Part shown: piece by piece, positions 37,526 to 45,463 of the stretch
How the letters are laid out: the number at the start of each line of letters is the position of its first letter
How positions within the stretch are numbered: position 1 is the stretch's first letter
Assembly: GCA_040007095.1 (NCBI GenBank)
Contig: JBDTVS010000058.1
Location: 1 to 64,000, forward strand
DNA length: 64,000 nucleotides
From: JBDTVS01 sp040007095
Lineage (GTDB): Bacteria > Acidobacteriota > Vicinamibacteria > Vicinamibacterales > CAVVIG01
Direction: 5' to 3'
Made by a program: the position numbers and the translations under genes
Notes under the pieces: generated by a model
Database searches by the model: none
Seen by the model: the letters and a program-made list of their open reading frames with translations, nothing else
What the model was told of the DNA's origin: nothing

Positions 37526-37699
37526 ATGAAGACTCTCGTCGTACGTCTCGCTCGTGAAACGGAAGGGCAGGATCTGATCGAGTACGCGTTCCTGACGGGC
37601 TTCCTCGCCCTGACGATGATCGCGTCGTTCAATGCGATACAGGCCAACCTCGCCGAGGTATTCACCAGGGTCAGAGTCATACTGCTGGCTGGGTCTTAG
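37526..37699 (+). CDS. Flp-family type IVb pilin
   Basis: A 57-residue prepilin, MKTLVVRLARETEGQDLIEY followed by AFLTGFLALTMIASFNAIQA. The E-G-Q-D-L-I-E-Y segment is the Flp signature, with Gly before the cleavage site and Glu at position 5 of the mature pilin. A GGGAG ribosome binding site lies before the ATG. No tad/cpa assembly genes are in the window, so this is an orphan or satellite pilin gene. A HicB remnant follows at once. Confidence 0.85.
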   Translation: MKTLVVRLARETEGQDLIEYAFLTGFLALTMIASFNAIQANLAEVFTRVRVILLAGS

Positions 37700-37856
37700 G
37701 AGCCCGATCTCCCCGGCTGTGTCGCGATCGGCGACTCGCTCGACGAAGTGCAGGCGTCGATTCGCGAACCGATTGACGACCCCGTGGCCGTTCTGCGAGA
37801 CGAGGGGCGCCGTCCCGGAACCCGCAACGCGTGTGGAGTACGCCGACGTCGCCTGA
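37700..37856 (+). pseudogene. HicB-like antitoxin remnant, frameshifted
   Basis: One frame reads EPDLPGCVAIGDSLDEVQAS, the central part of HicB-type antitoxins. About 100 bp later a second frame reads VPEPATRVEYADVA followed by a stop, which is the usual HicB end. The two parts are joined by a single-base frameshift near 37800. The N-terminal strand is missing, and no hicA is present. The rest of 37857-38058 is intergenic, with nothing else recognised. Confidence 0.6.
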
Positions 37857-38058
37857 CGCGGTCAAGATTCGCGCCGCGGCCGATTCCGAGTCTGTTGGCG
37901 CCAGGCTGCTTTAGGCCTGCCAGAAAACAACTGCACGATTCTGCCTGACGACATCCCGGCTGGCGGCGTTGCGCTTGCCGCCAGGCTCGTTCCTGCCGCC
38001 TTGCCATCCGGGCGCCTCGACACCGAGAATAGCGCACCTGTTCCTGACAGACTCCAAG

Positions 38059-40236
38059 ATGACGTCAATGTTGACAACGGCCGGGTTGACCGTCGCGGTG
38101 TTGGTCCTGTCGGCCGCATCCGCCGGCGCGCAGAGCGACAACGCGCAGGTTCGCGTCACGGTTCGCAGCGAGGGCGACGCGCTGGCGGGCGCGTCGGTCA
38201 CCGCGAATGGCATGACCCTGGTCACCGATCGGCTCGGCGTCGTCACGCTGGTGGTTGCCGTCGGGACAATCGAGGGGAAGATCGAAGTACCGGTCGAGGT
38301 GACGGCCAGCAAGGACGGATATCTTCCCGCCGCGCTCAGCCTCACGGTCACCACGGGCGAACAGCGCAGCGTCAGCCTCGAGCTTCAGCGGCTGCAGGAA
38401 GAGGTTATCGTGACGGCCGCGCGCTCGAGCACGCGGCTCGAGGATCAGCCGCTGCGCGTGGAAGTGATCGATCGCGAGGAAATCGAAGAGAAAGCCATGA
38501 TGACGCCGGGTAACGTCGCGATGCTGGTCAGCGAGACCACCGGGCTGCGAATCCAGACGACTTCGCCGTCGCTCGGCGCCGCGAACGTCCGAATCCAGGG
38601 CCTCCGCGGCCGCTATTCGCAACTGCTCGCCGACGGCCTGCCCTTGTATGGGACGCAGGGGGACTCGTTCAGCCTGCTGCAGGTGCCGCCTCTCGATCTC
38701 GGCCAGGTCGAAGTGATCAAGGGCGTCGCGTCGGCGTTGTACGGCGCGTCCGCGCTCGGCGGCGTGATCAATCTCGTGTCGCGTCGTCCTCGCGAGACGG
38801 AGCACCAGCTCCTCGTCAACACGACCTCGCAAACGGGTCGAGACATCGCGGGGTGGTACGCGCATGCGCCCGTCGGCGCGTGGGCGTGGTCGCTGCTTGG
38901 CAGCTACAACGGACAAACGCGGCGCGACCTGGACCACGACGGCTGGTCGGACCTGCCGACCTTCAATCGCGCCGTCATCCGGCCGCGGGTGTTCTACGAC
39001 AATCAGCGCGGGAGCACGGTCTTCGCCACCCTCGGCGTCATCACGGAAGACCGCGCGGGTGGGACGCAGTCGTTGAGCGTCGCGCCGGACGGGCGGCCAT
39101 TTCCAGAGGAACTGGCGACCCGCCACCTCGATGGTGGCGTTTCGGGCCGCTGGCTGCTGGGCGATCGCGTGTTGTCGATACGCGGCTCGGCGCTGCAGCA
39201 ACGCCAGGAACGGCAATGGGGAGAGACCTCGGAACATGGGACGCGATCGGTCTGGTTCTCCGAGGGTTCGCTGCAGGGCACGTCGGGGCGCCACACCTGG
39301 GTCGTCGGCGCCGCGTTCCAACAGGATCGCTTGGTCCTCGACCAGCTCCCCCAGTTCGATTACCGCTTTTCGACGCCTGCCGTCTTTGCGCAGGACGAAG
39401 TGTCGTTTGGTCGAAAGTGGACGGTCGGGCTGAGCGCACGAGCGGACGTGCACTCGGAATACGGCACGCTGGCCACCCCGCGCGTCTCGTTTCTGGCGCG
39501 GCCCTGGTCCGGATGGACGATTCGAGTGGCAGCCGGCACCGGCGCCTTTGCGCCCACGCCGTTCACTGAAGAGACCGAAGAGACCGGCCTGTCGCGTGTC
39601 TTGCCGCTGCGCGGCGTACGAGCCGAGCACGCGCGAGGAACGTCGATCGACCTCACGCGAGTGCTGGGACCGTGGGAAGTGACGGCCACCGTGTTCGGCT
39701 CGGTCGTGGACGACCCGCTGCAACGGCGTATCGCCGACGCGAATCATGTGGCGCTGGTGAACGTGGATGGGCAGACCCGCACTGCAGGGACGGAACTGCT
39801 GGTTCGATACCGGGCCGGTGAATTCAACGCGCTGTTCACGCACGGATGGACGCGCTCGAACGAAATCGATCCGGACGATGGCCGTCGTCGCGACGTGCCG
39901 CTGACACCGAGTCACACCATGTCCTTCTCGCTGATCTGGGAGGCGGAAGGTCGAGGACGGTTGGGTTTTGAAGCCTATTACACGGGCCGCCAATCGCTCG
40001 AGGAGAACCCGTACCGGGCCACGGGGTCGCCGTACGCGCTGATTGGAGCACTGGGGGAACGCAGGGTCGGACCGGCGAGTCTGTTCATCAACTGCGAAAA
40101 TCTGCTGGACGTACGGCAGACGAAGTTCGATCCGCTCGTCTTGCCGGCGCCGCGTCCCGATGGCCGTTGGACCGTGGACGCGTGGGCGCCGCTCGACGGC
40201 CGGGTCATCAATGGCGGGATTCGTCTGTTCTTCTGA
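38059..40236 (+). CDS. TonB-dependent outer-membrane receptor
   Basis: A 725-residue receptor from the ATG at 38059, which begins the signal peptide MTSMLTTAGLTVAVLVLSAA (cleavage near AGAQS). A CarbReg-like N-domain (about 28-110) precedes a TonB box-like stretch (EEVIVTAARSSTR) and a plug (VRIQGLRGRYSQLLADGLPL; VEVIKGVASALYGASALGGV; INLVSRRP). The barrel ends INGGIRLFF. This architecture is typical of small-molecule receptors (siderophore, cobalamin or oligosaccharide). The substrate cannot be assigned. A weak ribosome binding site and no conserved riboswitch are seen upstream. Confidence 0.88.
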   Translation: MTSMLTTAGLTVAVLVLSAASAGAQSDNAQVRVTVRSEGDALAGASVTANGMTLVTDRLGVVTLVVAVGTIEGKIEVPVEVTASKDGYLPAALSLTVTTGEQRSVSLELQRLQEEVIVTAARSSTRLEDQPLRVEVIDREEIEEKAMMTPGNVAMLVSETTGLRIQTTSPSLGAANVRIQGLRGRYSQLLADGLPLYGTQGDSFSLLQVPPLDLGQVEVIKGVASALYGASALGGVINLVSRRPRETEHQLLVNTTSQTGRDIAGWYAHAPVGAWAWSLLGSYNGQTRRDLDHDGWSDLPTFNRAVIRPRVFYDNQRGSTVFATLGVITEDRAGGTQSLSVAPDGRPFPEELATRHLDGGVSGRWLLGDRVLSIRGSALQQRQERQWGETSEHGTRSVWFSEGSLQGTSGRHTWVVGAAFQQDRLVLDQLPQFDYRFSTPAVFAQDEVSFGRKWTVGLSARADVHSEYGTLATPRVSFLARPWSGWTIRVAAGTGAFAPTPFTEETEETGLSRVLPLRGVRAEHARGTSIDLTRVLGPWEVTATVFGSVVDDPLQRRIADANHVALVNVDGQTRTAGTELLVRYRAGEFNALFTHGWTRSNEIDPDDGRRRDVPLTPSHTMSFSLIWEAEGRGRLGFEAYYTGRQSLEENPYRATGSPYALIGALGERRVGPASLFINCENLLDVRQTKFDPLVLPAPRPDGRWTVDAWAPLDGRVINGGIRLFF

Positions 40237-40369
40237 TCGAGCGGGATTGGAGACAACGCTGCGCCGCGCAGCAGGGCGATCCGGTATCAGCGGAAGCCCA
40301 CAATGCACGCGCGCGCGCGTTGCACTTGTGGCGTACATGAGCCCAGGGCCACGGGCCGGGAGATCGCAG

Positions 40370-40398
40370 TTGTCCGTACACCACCCGTACGCTACACT
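40370..40398 (+). promoter_or_regulatory. probable promoter of the TacAT-type operon
   Basis: TTGTCC at 40370-40375 and TACACT at 40393-40398 are separated by 17 bp, near the sigma-70 consensus. They lie just upstream of a strong ribosome binding site GAGGAGG (40406-40412) of the antitoxin gene. Confidence 0.5.
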
Positions 40399-40417
40399 CG
40401 TGGTCGAGGAGGCTGCC

Positions 40418-40699
40418 GTGCCGACATCTTCGACCACTCGCGACGACCGGATTGAGCTGCGTGCGTCCCGCGAGGAGAAGCGCATCCTCGCGGCAGCCGC
40501 CGCGTACCAACGCCTCGATCTCACCACCTTCGTCATGCGGACGGCCCTGCCGGTCGCCGAGGAGGTCGTGGCGCGGCACGAACGCATCCGGCTGAGCGCC
40601 CGCGACAGCGGCCGCGTGCTGGATCTGCTGGAGCATCCGCCGAAACCGACGGCGGCGCTGCGTGCCGCCGCCAAGCGGCTGCGACGGCACCGCGCATGA
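40418..40699 (+). CDS. DUF1778 (TacA-type) antitoxin
   Basis: A 93-residue protein. A GTG start is set by GAGGAGG 5 bp upstream. DRIELRASREEKRILAAAAA then YQRLDLTTFVMRTALPVAEE is the ribbon-helix-helix DUF1778 domain. The C-terminal segment SARDSGRVLDLLEHPPKPTA would wrap the toxin. It overlaps the acetyltransferase gene by 4 bp (ATGA), the classic layout of TacAT/AtaRT pairs. Confidence 0.88.
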   Translation: MPTSSTTRDDRIELRASREEKRILAAAAAYQRLDLTTFVMRTALPVAEEVVARHERIRLSARDSGRVLDLLEHPPKPTAALRAAAKRLRRHRA

Positions 40700-41220
40700 C
40701 CCGCCCCGGCGTGATCTGGCGCGAAGAAGCTCTCGCGCGCCGGCACGATCGCGCCGGGTTCGACTGCGGGGTGCCCGCGCTCAACGAATACCTCCAGCGG
40801 TATGCTCGGCAAAATCACGAAAGCGGCGGGGCCAAGACGTTTGTCGCCGTCTTGCCCAACTCGTCTGACGCAATCCTTGGCTATTACACGATCAGCCCAG
40901 GCGCCATCGACTTTGCCAAAGTTCCTGAGGCGCTGAAGAAGGGTTTGGGTCGCTACGAGGTGCCCCTGTTTCGGCTTGGTCGGCTCGCCGTGTCCGTCAC
41001 GATGCAAGGCAAGGGACTCGGCGGAGAACTGCTCATCGCCGCCGGCGAACGTGTGCTCGCCGTAGCCGAGGAGGTGGGCGGCGTTGCCTTGGCCGTTGAC
41101 GCCAAGGACGAGCGTGCGGCCCAATGGTACCAACGATTCGGTGCGTTACGGCTGCTCGACGATCCGCTGAAGCTCATCCTGCCCCTGGCGACAATCGCCG
41201 CCGTTCTCAAGGGCAAGTGA
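40696..41220 (+). CDS. GNAT-family toxin (TacT-type acetyltransferase)
   Basis: A 174-residue GNAT fold. RAGFDCGVPALNEYLQRYAR, then FVAVLPNSSDAILGYYTISP and FRLGRLAVSVTMQGKGLGGE match the TacT family; the QGKGLGG motif binds acetyl-CoA. Near the end comes YQRFGALRLLDDPLKLILPL. Known members acetylate the amino acid on charged tRNA and stop translation. The target here is unverified. It is paired with the preceding DUF1778 antitoxin. Confidence 0.88.
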   Translation: MTRPGVIWREEALARRHDRAGFDCGVPALNEYLQRYARQNHESGGAKTFVAVLPNSSDAILGYYTISPGAIDFAKVPEALKKGLGRYEVPLFRLGRLAVSVTMQGKGLGGELLIAAGERVLAVAEEVGGVALAVDAKDERAAQWYQRFGALRLLDDPLKLILPLATIAAVLKGK

Positions 41221-41278
41221 CCTGCGAGGCCATTCTGCGACCTGCGCGGCTCGGTCGGCGGTCCTGGCGCTGGCGTTC

Positions 41279-42505
41279 ATGGCCCTGTTCGGTTCGATCG
41301 CGCGCGCTGATGTTCGTCACGTCGACCCGTTGTTCATCGGCGGGACGACCGCGATTCGGGAAGAGTGTCAGCGTCTCACGGTCACGCGGCCTTCGCGGGG
41401 GTTCCTTCGTCGGGGATCGCCCCAACCGTCGCCGGCGACACTCGCTGCCTGCCTGGAACTTGTTCGATCGGCGCTGATGCAGACGGCGCCAGTCGTGCCG
41501 GAGACGGCGGGTCCGAATCATGCCGCGTCATCCGACCTCAAATTGCGTCAACTGTTGGGCACCTACCGCGCCGTCGAGCAACTCGAACCGTGGGTAGTGT
41601 GGAGCGTAGGGTGGAGCGTAGGGTGGAGCGACAAATCGCAACCAGCCTCAGCCTTGACGCTGGAGCTTGCCTCGTTGAAAGCCGCCGCGCTGGCTGCGCT
41701 GGCCGCGGATCGGGTGGTCGGTCCAAGGTACGATGTCGTGATCGAGGGCGGCGTCGTGGACGCCGAGGGCGGTGGAGACCTCGGGCCGTCCGTCAACGCC
41801 CCGCGCCTTGGGACGACATCAGCATTCGTTCGTCTCGAGGTCGAGACGGCGCACCTCGATATTGGCGCAGGTTGGGACGCGGGCCTGGGATTTCAAGTCG
41901 GGTGGCAGCCGATGCTGACCATGACCACGTCAGCAAGTCGTCCCGTGCTTCCCGCCTACAGGGATGGCTTCACCACGTCGCAATCGTTTCGATTCGCGAA
42001 GTCCTCCTCCACAACCGAGACCGCCATCGTCGGGCGAGTTGGCGCAACCCGCCTCAGCCTGGCGCCGGTGCTCGATCGGAACAGCAGCCCGAATCAACTA
42101 TTCGCGATTGCCGACAACGGCATCGCCGAGTGGGCGCTCGTCTTCGACGCGGGCGTCGACTTCAGGTGGTACGACCGCGACGTGTGGCTCGAGCACCTGG
42201 CCGCCCAGACGCTCGAACCGCTGGTCGATGTCCACGTCGGACTTCGACACGATCAGCGTTTCCACCGCGCCGGCGATCTGTCCGAGTTCGACGATCCCAC
42301 GGGACGCCTGGTCTTCGGCTTCATGGTGAATCCGATTCGCATCACCGACCGGGGCGCAGGCGGCATCGGCAATACCCGGCTGACCTTCGGAGGCGGATTC
42401 GAATTCGAGGGCGCGCTGCGCGGACCCACCCGGCTGCCGTCCGGGTTCCGGATCGTGCTGGCAGGCCGGCTCGATCTCCCGAGAGCGTGGACCGCGGGGA
42501 AATGA
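41279..42505 (+). CDS. hypothetical secreted protein
   Basis: About 408 residues; I do not recognise a family. The N-terminus MALFGSIARADVRHVDPLFI looks like the end of a signal peptide. In-frame codons before the ATG continue the hydrophobic core (SAVLALAF), so the true start may lie upstream at a non-ATG codon. The middle has three copies of an 11-base repeat (TGGAGCGTAGG, about 41600-41630) giving VWSVGWSVGWS. The C-terminal half is beta-rich and Gly/Asp-rich (GGIGNTRLTFGGGFEFEGAL), like an outer-membrane or periplasmic beta protein. It starts 58 bp after the toxin gene. Confidence 0.55.
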   Translation: MALFGSIARADVRHVDPLFIGGTTAIREECQRLTVTRPSRGFLRRGSPQPSPATLAACLELVRSALMQTAPVVPETAGPNHAASSDLKLRQLLGTYRAVEQLEPWVVWSVGWSVGWSDKSQPASALTLELASLKAAALAALAADRVVGPRYDVVIEGGVVDAEGGGDLGPSVNAPRLGTTSAFVRLEVETAHLDIGAGWDAGLGFQVGWQPMLTMTTSASRPVLPAYRDGFTTSQSFRFAKSSSTTETAIVGRVGATRLSLAPVLDRNSSPNQLFAIADNGIAEWALVFDAGVDFRWYDRDVWLEHLAAQTLEPLVDVHVGLRHDQRFHRAGDLSEFDDPTGRLVFGFMVNPIRITDRGAGGIGNTRLTFGGGFEFEGALRGPTRLPSGFRIVLAGRLDLPRAWTAGK

Positions 42506-42852
42506 GCCTCGACCCATTGTTGAAGCGCCAGCGGCCTGTCCGCCTGATTTTGTGAGGAAAAATACGTCGCGACTTTTGTGGCCTTCGTGCCCCTTGTGGT
42601 TCGGACCCAACCCGCTACAGCGTTGTCGAAATTGCTCTACGTTATCGGTCGTTGGTCGGTCCAAGCTCGACTCGCCACAGCCGGAAATCACCGCGTTCAG
42701 AAACAGCAGAGAGCAGACAACTGCCGAGATTGAGAGCGCGATCCACAAACCGTCGCGTCCGTTCATCGTTGAGCCGCTCAGGCGTGCCGATTCGCCGGCT
42801 CTCGTTCAGAAACGCGCGCCGTGCTTGTCATGTTCTGCTAGAGTCCGGTTGA
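42506..42852. other. intergenic region, no supported gene
   Basis: This 347-bp stretch contains a copy of the short intergenic motif near 42577-42604 (TTTTGTGGCCTTCGTG then CCCCTTGTGGTT). No frame in either direction looks protein-like, and I see nothing else. Confidence 0.55.
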
Positions 42853-43920
42853 ATGTCTGGGTTGTCACTGCGCGATGCTCACAGCCATCGTCACGGCTGG
42901 GTCAACTTCGGACTGGCTATCGCGCTTGTTCTTTGCGCGTCCCCTGCCCTGCCGCAGACTGCGAATCCCTCCCAGCAATCCCTGGGCACCATCAACGGCT
43001 CGATCGTCGACGACTCGGGCGCCGCCATAAACGGGGCGACAATCACGTTGTCGCAGGACGATGTCGCGCCGGCGCGCGAGGTTCGTTCGCAACCGGACGG
43101 CCAGTTCTCGGTGCCGAATATTTCGTCCGGGCCATTCCGCCTTACCGTGTCGGCGCCGGGCTTTGCCGATCGCACCGTGGCGGGCACCCTCAGTGCCGGC
43201 GAAGTCTCGAACCTCCCGCCCATTCGATTGACCCTCGCTCTCGGGACCGTCGTCGTGGACGTGGCGCCGACGAGATTCGAATTGGCGGAACAACAGATCA
43301 AAGAGCAGGAACAGCAGCGGCTCCTGGGCGTCTTTCCGAATTTCTTCGTCACCTACGATCCCAACGCCGTCCCACTGACGGCCGGGCAGAAGTTCGAACT
43401 GTCCTGGAAGTCCCATGTCGATCCGGTCAGGTTCGGCGTGGTCGCCATCGTCGCGGGCGTCCAGCAGGCGCGCAACGATTTCAGCGGGTTTGGCGAGGGG
43501 GTTGAAGGCTACGCCAAGCGCTACGCCGCCGCCTACGGGAATATCATGACGCAAAGCCTGATCGTTCAGGTGCTGATGCCCTCCCTGTTCAAGCAGGATC
43601 CTCGGTATTTCTACAAAGGCACCGGCAGCACGAAAGCGCGGATCGCGTACGCCATCTCGCGCGCCGTGATCAAAAAGGGCGACAACGGCCACTGGCAACC
43701 GAACTACTCGGGAATACTCGGGAGCCTCGCCGCGGGCGCGATTTCAAATTTCTACTATCCCTCGGAGGATCGCCGGGGAGCGCGACTGACGCTGGAAAAT
43801 GCCGCGATCGGCATCGGCGGCGCCGCGGCGGGCCACCTCGCTCAGGAATTTCTGTTCGCGAGGCTGACAACCCACGCGCGCAAATCGAAGGGTGGAGCCA
43901 CGAAGTCGCCCACGCCTTGA
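42853..43920 (+). CDS. CarbReg-domain secreted protein
   Basis: A 355-residue protein with an N-terminal export signal (WVNFGLAIALVLCASPALPQ). A carboxypeptidase-regulatory domain (about 45-130; GTINGSIVDDSGAAINGATI) is followed by a conserved C-terminal region: FKQDPRYFYKGTGSTKARIA, then YAISRAVIKKGDNGHWQPNY and SGILGSLAAGAISNFYYPSE. I recall this combination as frequent in Acidobacteriota, without known function. Small hydrophobic segments (ENAAIGIGGAAAGHLAQEFL) suggest envelope association. Confidence 0.75.
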   Translation: MSGLSLRDAHSHRHGWVNFGLAIALVLCASPALPQTANPSQQSLGTINGSIVDDSGAAINGATITLSQDDVAPAREVRSQPDGQFSVPNISSGPFRLTVSAPGFADRTVAGTLSAGEVSNLPPIRLTLALGTVVVDVAPTRFELAEQQIKEQEQQRLLGVFPNFFVTYDPNAVPLTAGQKFELSWKSHVDPVRFGVVAIVAGVQQARNDFSGFGEGVEGYAKRYAAAYGNIMTQSLIVQVLMPSLFKQDPRYFYKGTGSTKARIAYAISRAVIKKGDNGHWQPNYSGILGSLAAGAISNFYYPSEDRRGARLTLENAAIGIGGAAAGHLAQEFLFARLTTHARKSKGGATKSPTP

Positions 43921-44021
43921 GATAACGACAGGCTCAGGTGCGCGAGTTGTGCCAATCAATTCCCGGAACGATCGAGACGACGATAAGATGGCGAGGTGGC
44001 GTGAATTCCGATGATTGAACC

Positions 44022-44282
44022 ATGCCGATCATTTCCGTGTTCTTCGGTATCGTCGTCCGGATGCATTACAAAGAGCACGAGCCTGGGCACTTTCATGCCG
44101 AGTATCAGGGTCAGCAGGCCAAGTTCGATTTCTCGGGAGCATTGACGATCGGCCACATTCGGTCTGCGACCGCGCTACGATTGATCCGAGAATGGGCACT
44201 CGTGCATCGAGCAGAGCTCGAGGCAAACTGGGAGCAGATGAAAGCCGGCCGGCCGCTGAATCGCATCGCACCGTTGGAGTGA
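44022..44282 (+). CDS. DUF4160 protein
   Basis: An 86-residue protein. MPIISVFFGIVVRMHYKEHE then PGHFHAEYQGQQAKFDFSGA is the diagnostic DUF4160 opening, and LRLIREWALVHRAELEANWE the usual end. DUF4160 genes are nearly always paired with DUF2442, as here (8 bp between), and are suspected toxin-antitoxin-like pairs. The two genes sit in what looks like an integron cassette. Confidence 0.85.
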   Translation: MPIISVFFGIVVRMHYKEHEPGHFHAEYQGQQAKFDFSGALTIGHIRSATALRLIREWALVHRAELEANWEQMKAGRPLNRIAPLE

Positions 44283-44290
44283 GGCCGCAC

Positions 44291-44575
44291 ATGGATTTCT
44301 TGCCGTCGGTTGTTGCAGCTAGGTACGATGATGAATTTCGAATTCATCTTACGTTCAACGATGACCTGCAGGGCACACTCGATCTTCAGGACTGGCTCGA
44401 TGGACCGATCTTCGAGCCGTTGAAAGATCGTGAGCATTTCCGGCAGTTCTTCATCGACGGCGGAACCGTCGTCTGGCCGAATGGCGCGGACATTGCTCCG
44501 GAGACCCTGTACGAGGCGGTCAGGCAAACTGTCGCAGCCCAACATCGGGCTGGAGCCGTCGGCGCTCAGGGCTAG
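44291..44575 (+). CDS. DUF2442 protein
   Basis: A 94-residue partner of DUF4160. VVAARYDDEFRIHLTFNDDL, then GTLDLQDWLDGPIFEPLKDR and IDGGTVVWPNGADIAPETLY fit the DUF2442 fold. The last residues (AAQHRAGAVGAQG) and the stop codon are encoded inside an attC-like site, as is common for cassette genes, so the true end of the conserved domain is near residue 80. Confidence 0.85.
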   Translation: MDFLPSVVAARYDDEFRIHLTFNDDLQGTLDLQDWLDGPIFEPLKDREHFRQFFIDGGTVVWPNGADIAPETLYEAVRQTVAAQHRAGAVGAQG

Positions 44576-44610
44576 GACGGAAGCGCCGCGGCTCAAGCGG
44601 ACCGCATAAC
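44537..44610 (+). other. attC-like recombination site 1
   Basis: The left end is GCCCAAC (fits RYYYAAC). The left arm TGGAGCCGTCGGCGC (44551-44565) pairs with GCGCCGCGGCTCA (44583-44595), leaving G and T unpaired. The right core box is degenerate (GCATAAC) and is shared with site 2. The spacing and extrahelical bases are those of integron attC sites. Confidence 0.65.
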
Positions 44611-44678
44611 ATCCGCTTGGAGCCGTCGCGCTTAACGGCCGGTGCGCCGCCGCGCGCGGCTCAAGCGGAGCGTTGGGC
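44604..44678 (+). other. attC-like recombination site 2
   Basis: Core boxes are GCATAAC (44604-44610, one mismatch to RYYYAAC) and GTTGGGC (44672-44678, exact GTTRRRY). The arms TTGGAGCCGTCGCGC and GCGCGCGGCTCAA pair with extrahelical G and T at the same places as in site 1. The pairing continues outward as TCCGCTT/AAGCGGA. This is the best of the three sites. Confidence 0.75.
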
Positions 44679-44711
44679 CGATAAAGATGATCGATTCCGA
44701 TTGAACCGACG

Positions 44712-45182
44712 ATGAAGTCGACGGTCTATCTCGAAACCACGATTGCGAGCTATCTCGTTGCTGCACCGACCCGCGATATCATCCAAGCGGCGCATCAGCA
44801 GGCGACGCGGGAATGGTGGACAACCCGGGACCGTTTCGATCTCTTCGTATCGGGACCGGTCCTGGCTGAAGCACGTCGTGGGGACACCATCGCGGCGGCT
44901 CGTCGGTTGGAAGCGCTGGCCGGCGTGCCAATCCTGTCCGTCGATCGGGCCGTGCGAACTCTGGCGAATACGCTCCTGCGAGTCGGGGCATTGCCGACGA
45001 AGGCTCGTCTCGACGCAGTCCACGTCGCGATCGCGGCGGTGAACGGCATAGATTACCTCCTCACCTGGAACCTGCGGCACCTCGCCAACGCGGCCATCCG
45101 TGGCAAAATCGAGGAAGCGTGCCGACGGGCCGGCATACAGCCACCAAATATCTGCACACCTGAACAACTGATGGAGGTCTAG
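44712..45182 (+). CDS. PIN-domain (VapC-type) toxin
   Basis: A 156-residue PIN protein, MKSTVYLETTIASYLVAAPT at the start. Acidic positions are in the first strand (Glu of YLETT), in SGPVLAEARRGD and in RLDAVHVAIAAVNGIDYLLT. The end reads NICTPEQLMEV, typical of a VapC subfamily that targets RNA. It begins 34 bp after attC-like site 2 and is followed 2 bp later by its likely antitoxin gene. Confidence 0.82.
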   Translation: MKSTVYLETTIASYLVAAPTRDIIQAAHQQATREWWTTRDRFDLFVSGPVLAEARRGDTIAAARRLEALAGVPILSVDRAVRTLANTLLRVGALPTKARLDAVHVAIAAVNGIDYLLTWNLRHLANAAIRGKIEEACRRAGIQPPNICTPEQLMEV

Positions 45183-45184
45183 CT

Positions 45185-45439
45185 GTGACGCGCCGAGATC
45201 CGATCGTCGAGGAAGTCCGGCGGCATCGAGAAGCGATCGCTCGGGAACGCGGGAACACCGTGGACGCGATCGTCGCTTCATTCCAACGCGAGGAAGCGGC
45301 GAGCGGTATCACCACGGTGTCGCGTCCGCCGAAGCGTCTTGCGAAGTCGGCACCAAAACGCAAACTCCACAAAACCGATCGGCGCAAAAAAATGGAGCCG
45401 ACGCGCTCTGGGTCACGAAAGCGCGCGGCTCATTCGTAG
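45185..45439 (+). CDS. probable antitoxin of the PIN toxin
   Basis: An 84-residue basic protein from a GTG. RRDPIVEEVRRHREAIARER, then GNTVDAIVASFQREEAASGI and VSRPPKRL form the small conserved core seen in partners of this PIN subfamily. The Lys/Arg-rich tail (KRKLHKTDRRKK ...) and stop codon lie inside attC-like site 3, so the tail may be non-essential. Confidence 0.75.
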   Translation: MTRRDPIVEEVRRHREAIARERGNTVDAIVASFQREEAASGITTVSRPPKRLAKSAPKRKLHKTDRRKKMEPTRSGSRKRAAHS

Positions 45440-45447
45440 CGATAGGC
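45381..45447 (+). other. attC-like recombination site 3, degenerate
   Basis: The left arm ATGGAGCCGACGCGC (45392-45406) pairs with GCGCGCGGCTCAT (45421-45433), leaving G and A unpaired at the positions where sites 1 and 2 have G and T. The right box is GATAGGC (one mismatch to GTTRRRY); the left box is poor. It ends the PIN/antitoxin cassette. Confidence 0.6.
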
Positions 45448-45463
45448 CGCGAACTGTAACCCT

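Noticed and set aside
37857..38058. Possible riboswitch before the TonB receptor gene
   Set aside because: Several small hairpins are present, but no conserved cobalamin or other riboswitch core could be found.
38065..41133. Open frame of 1022 residues on the minus strand
   Set aside because: It is antisense to the TonB receptor, antitoxin and acetyltransferase genes, has no family resemblance and is very rich in Arg, Gln and His: a by-product of high GC.
43921..44021. attC-like site before the DUF4160 gene
   Set aside because: Only a weak GTTGTGC match is seen, and no paired arms; the left border of the cassette array is therefore not defined.
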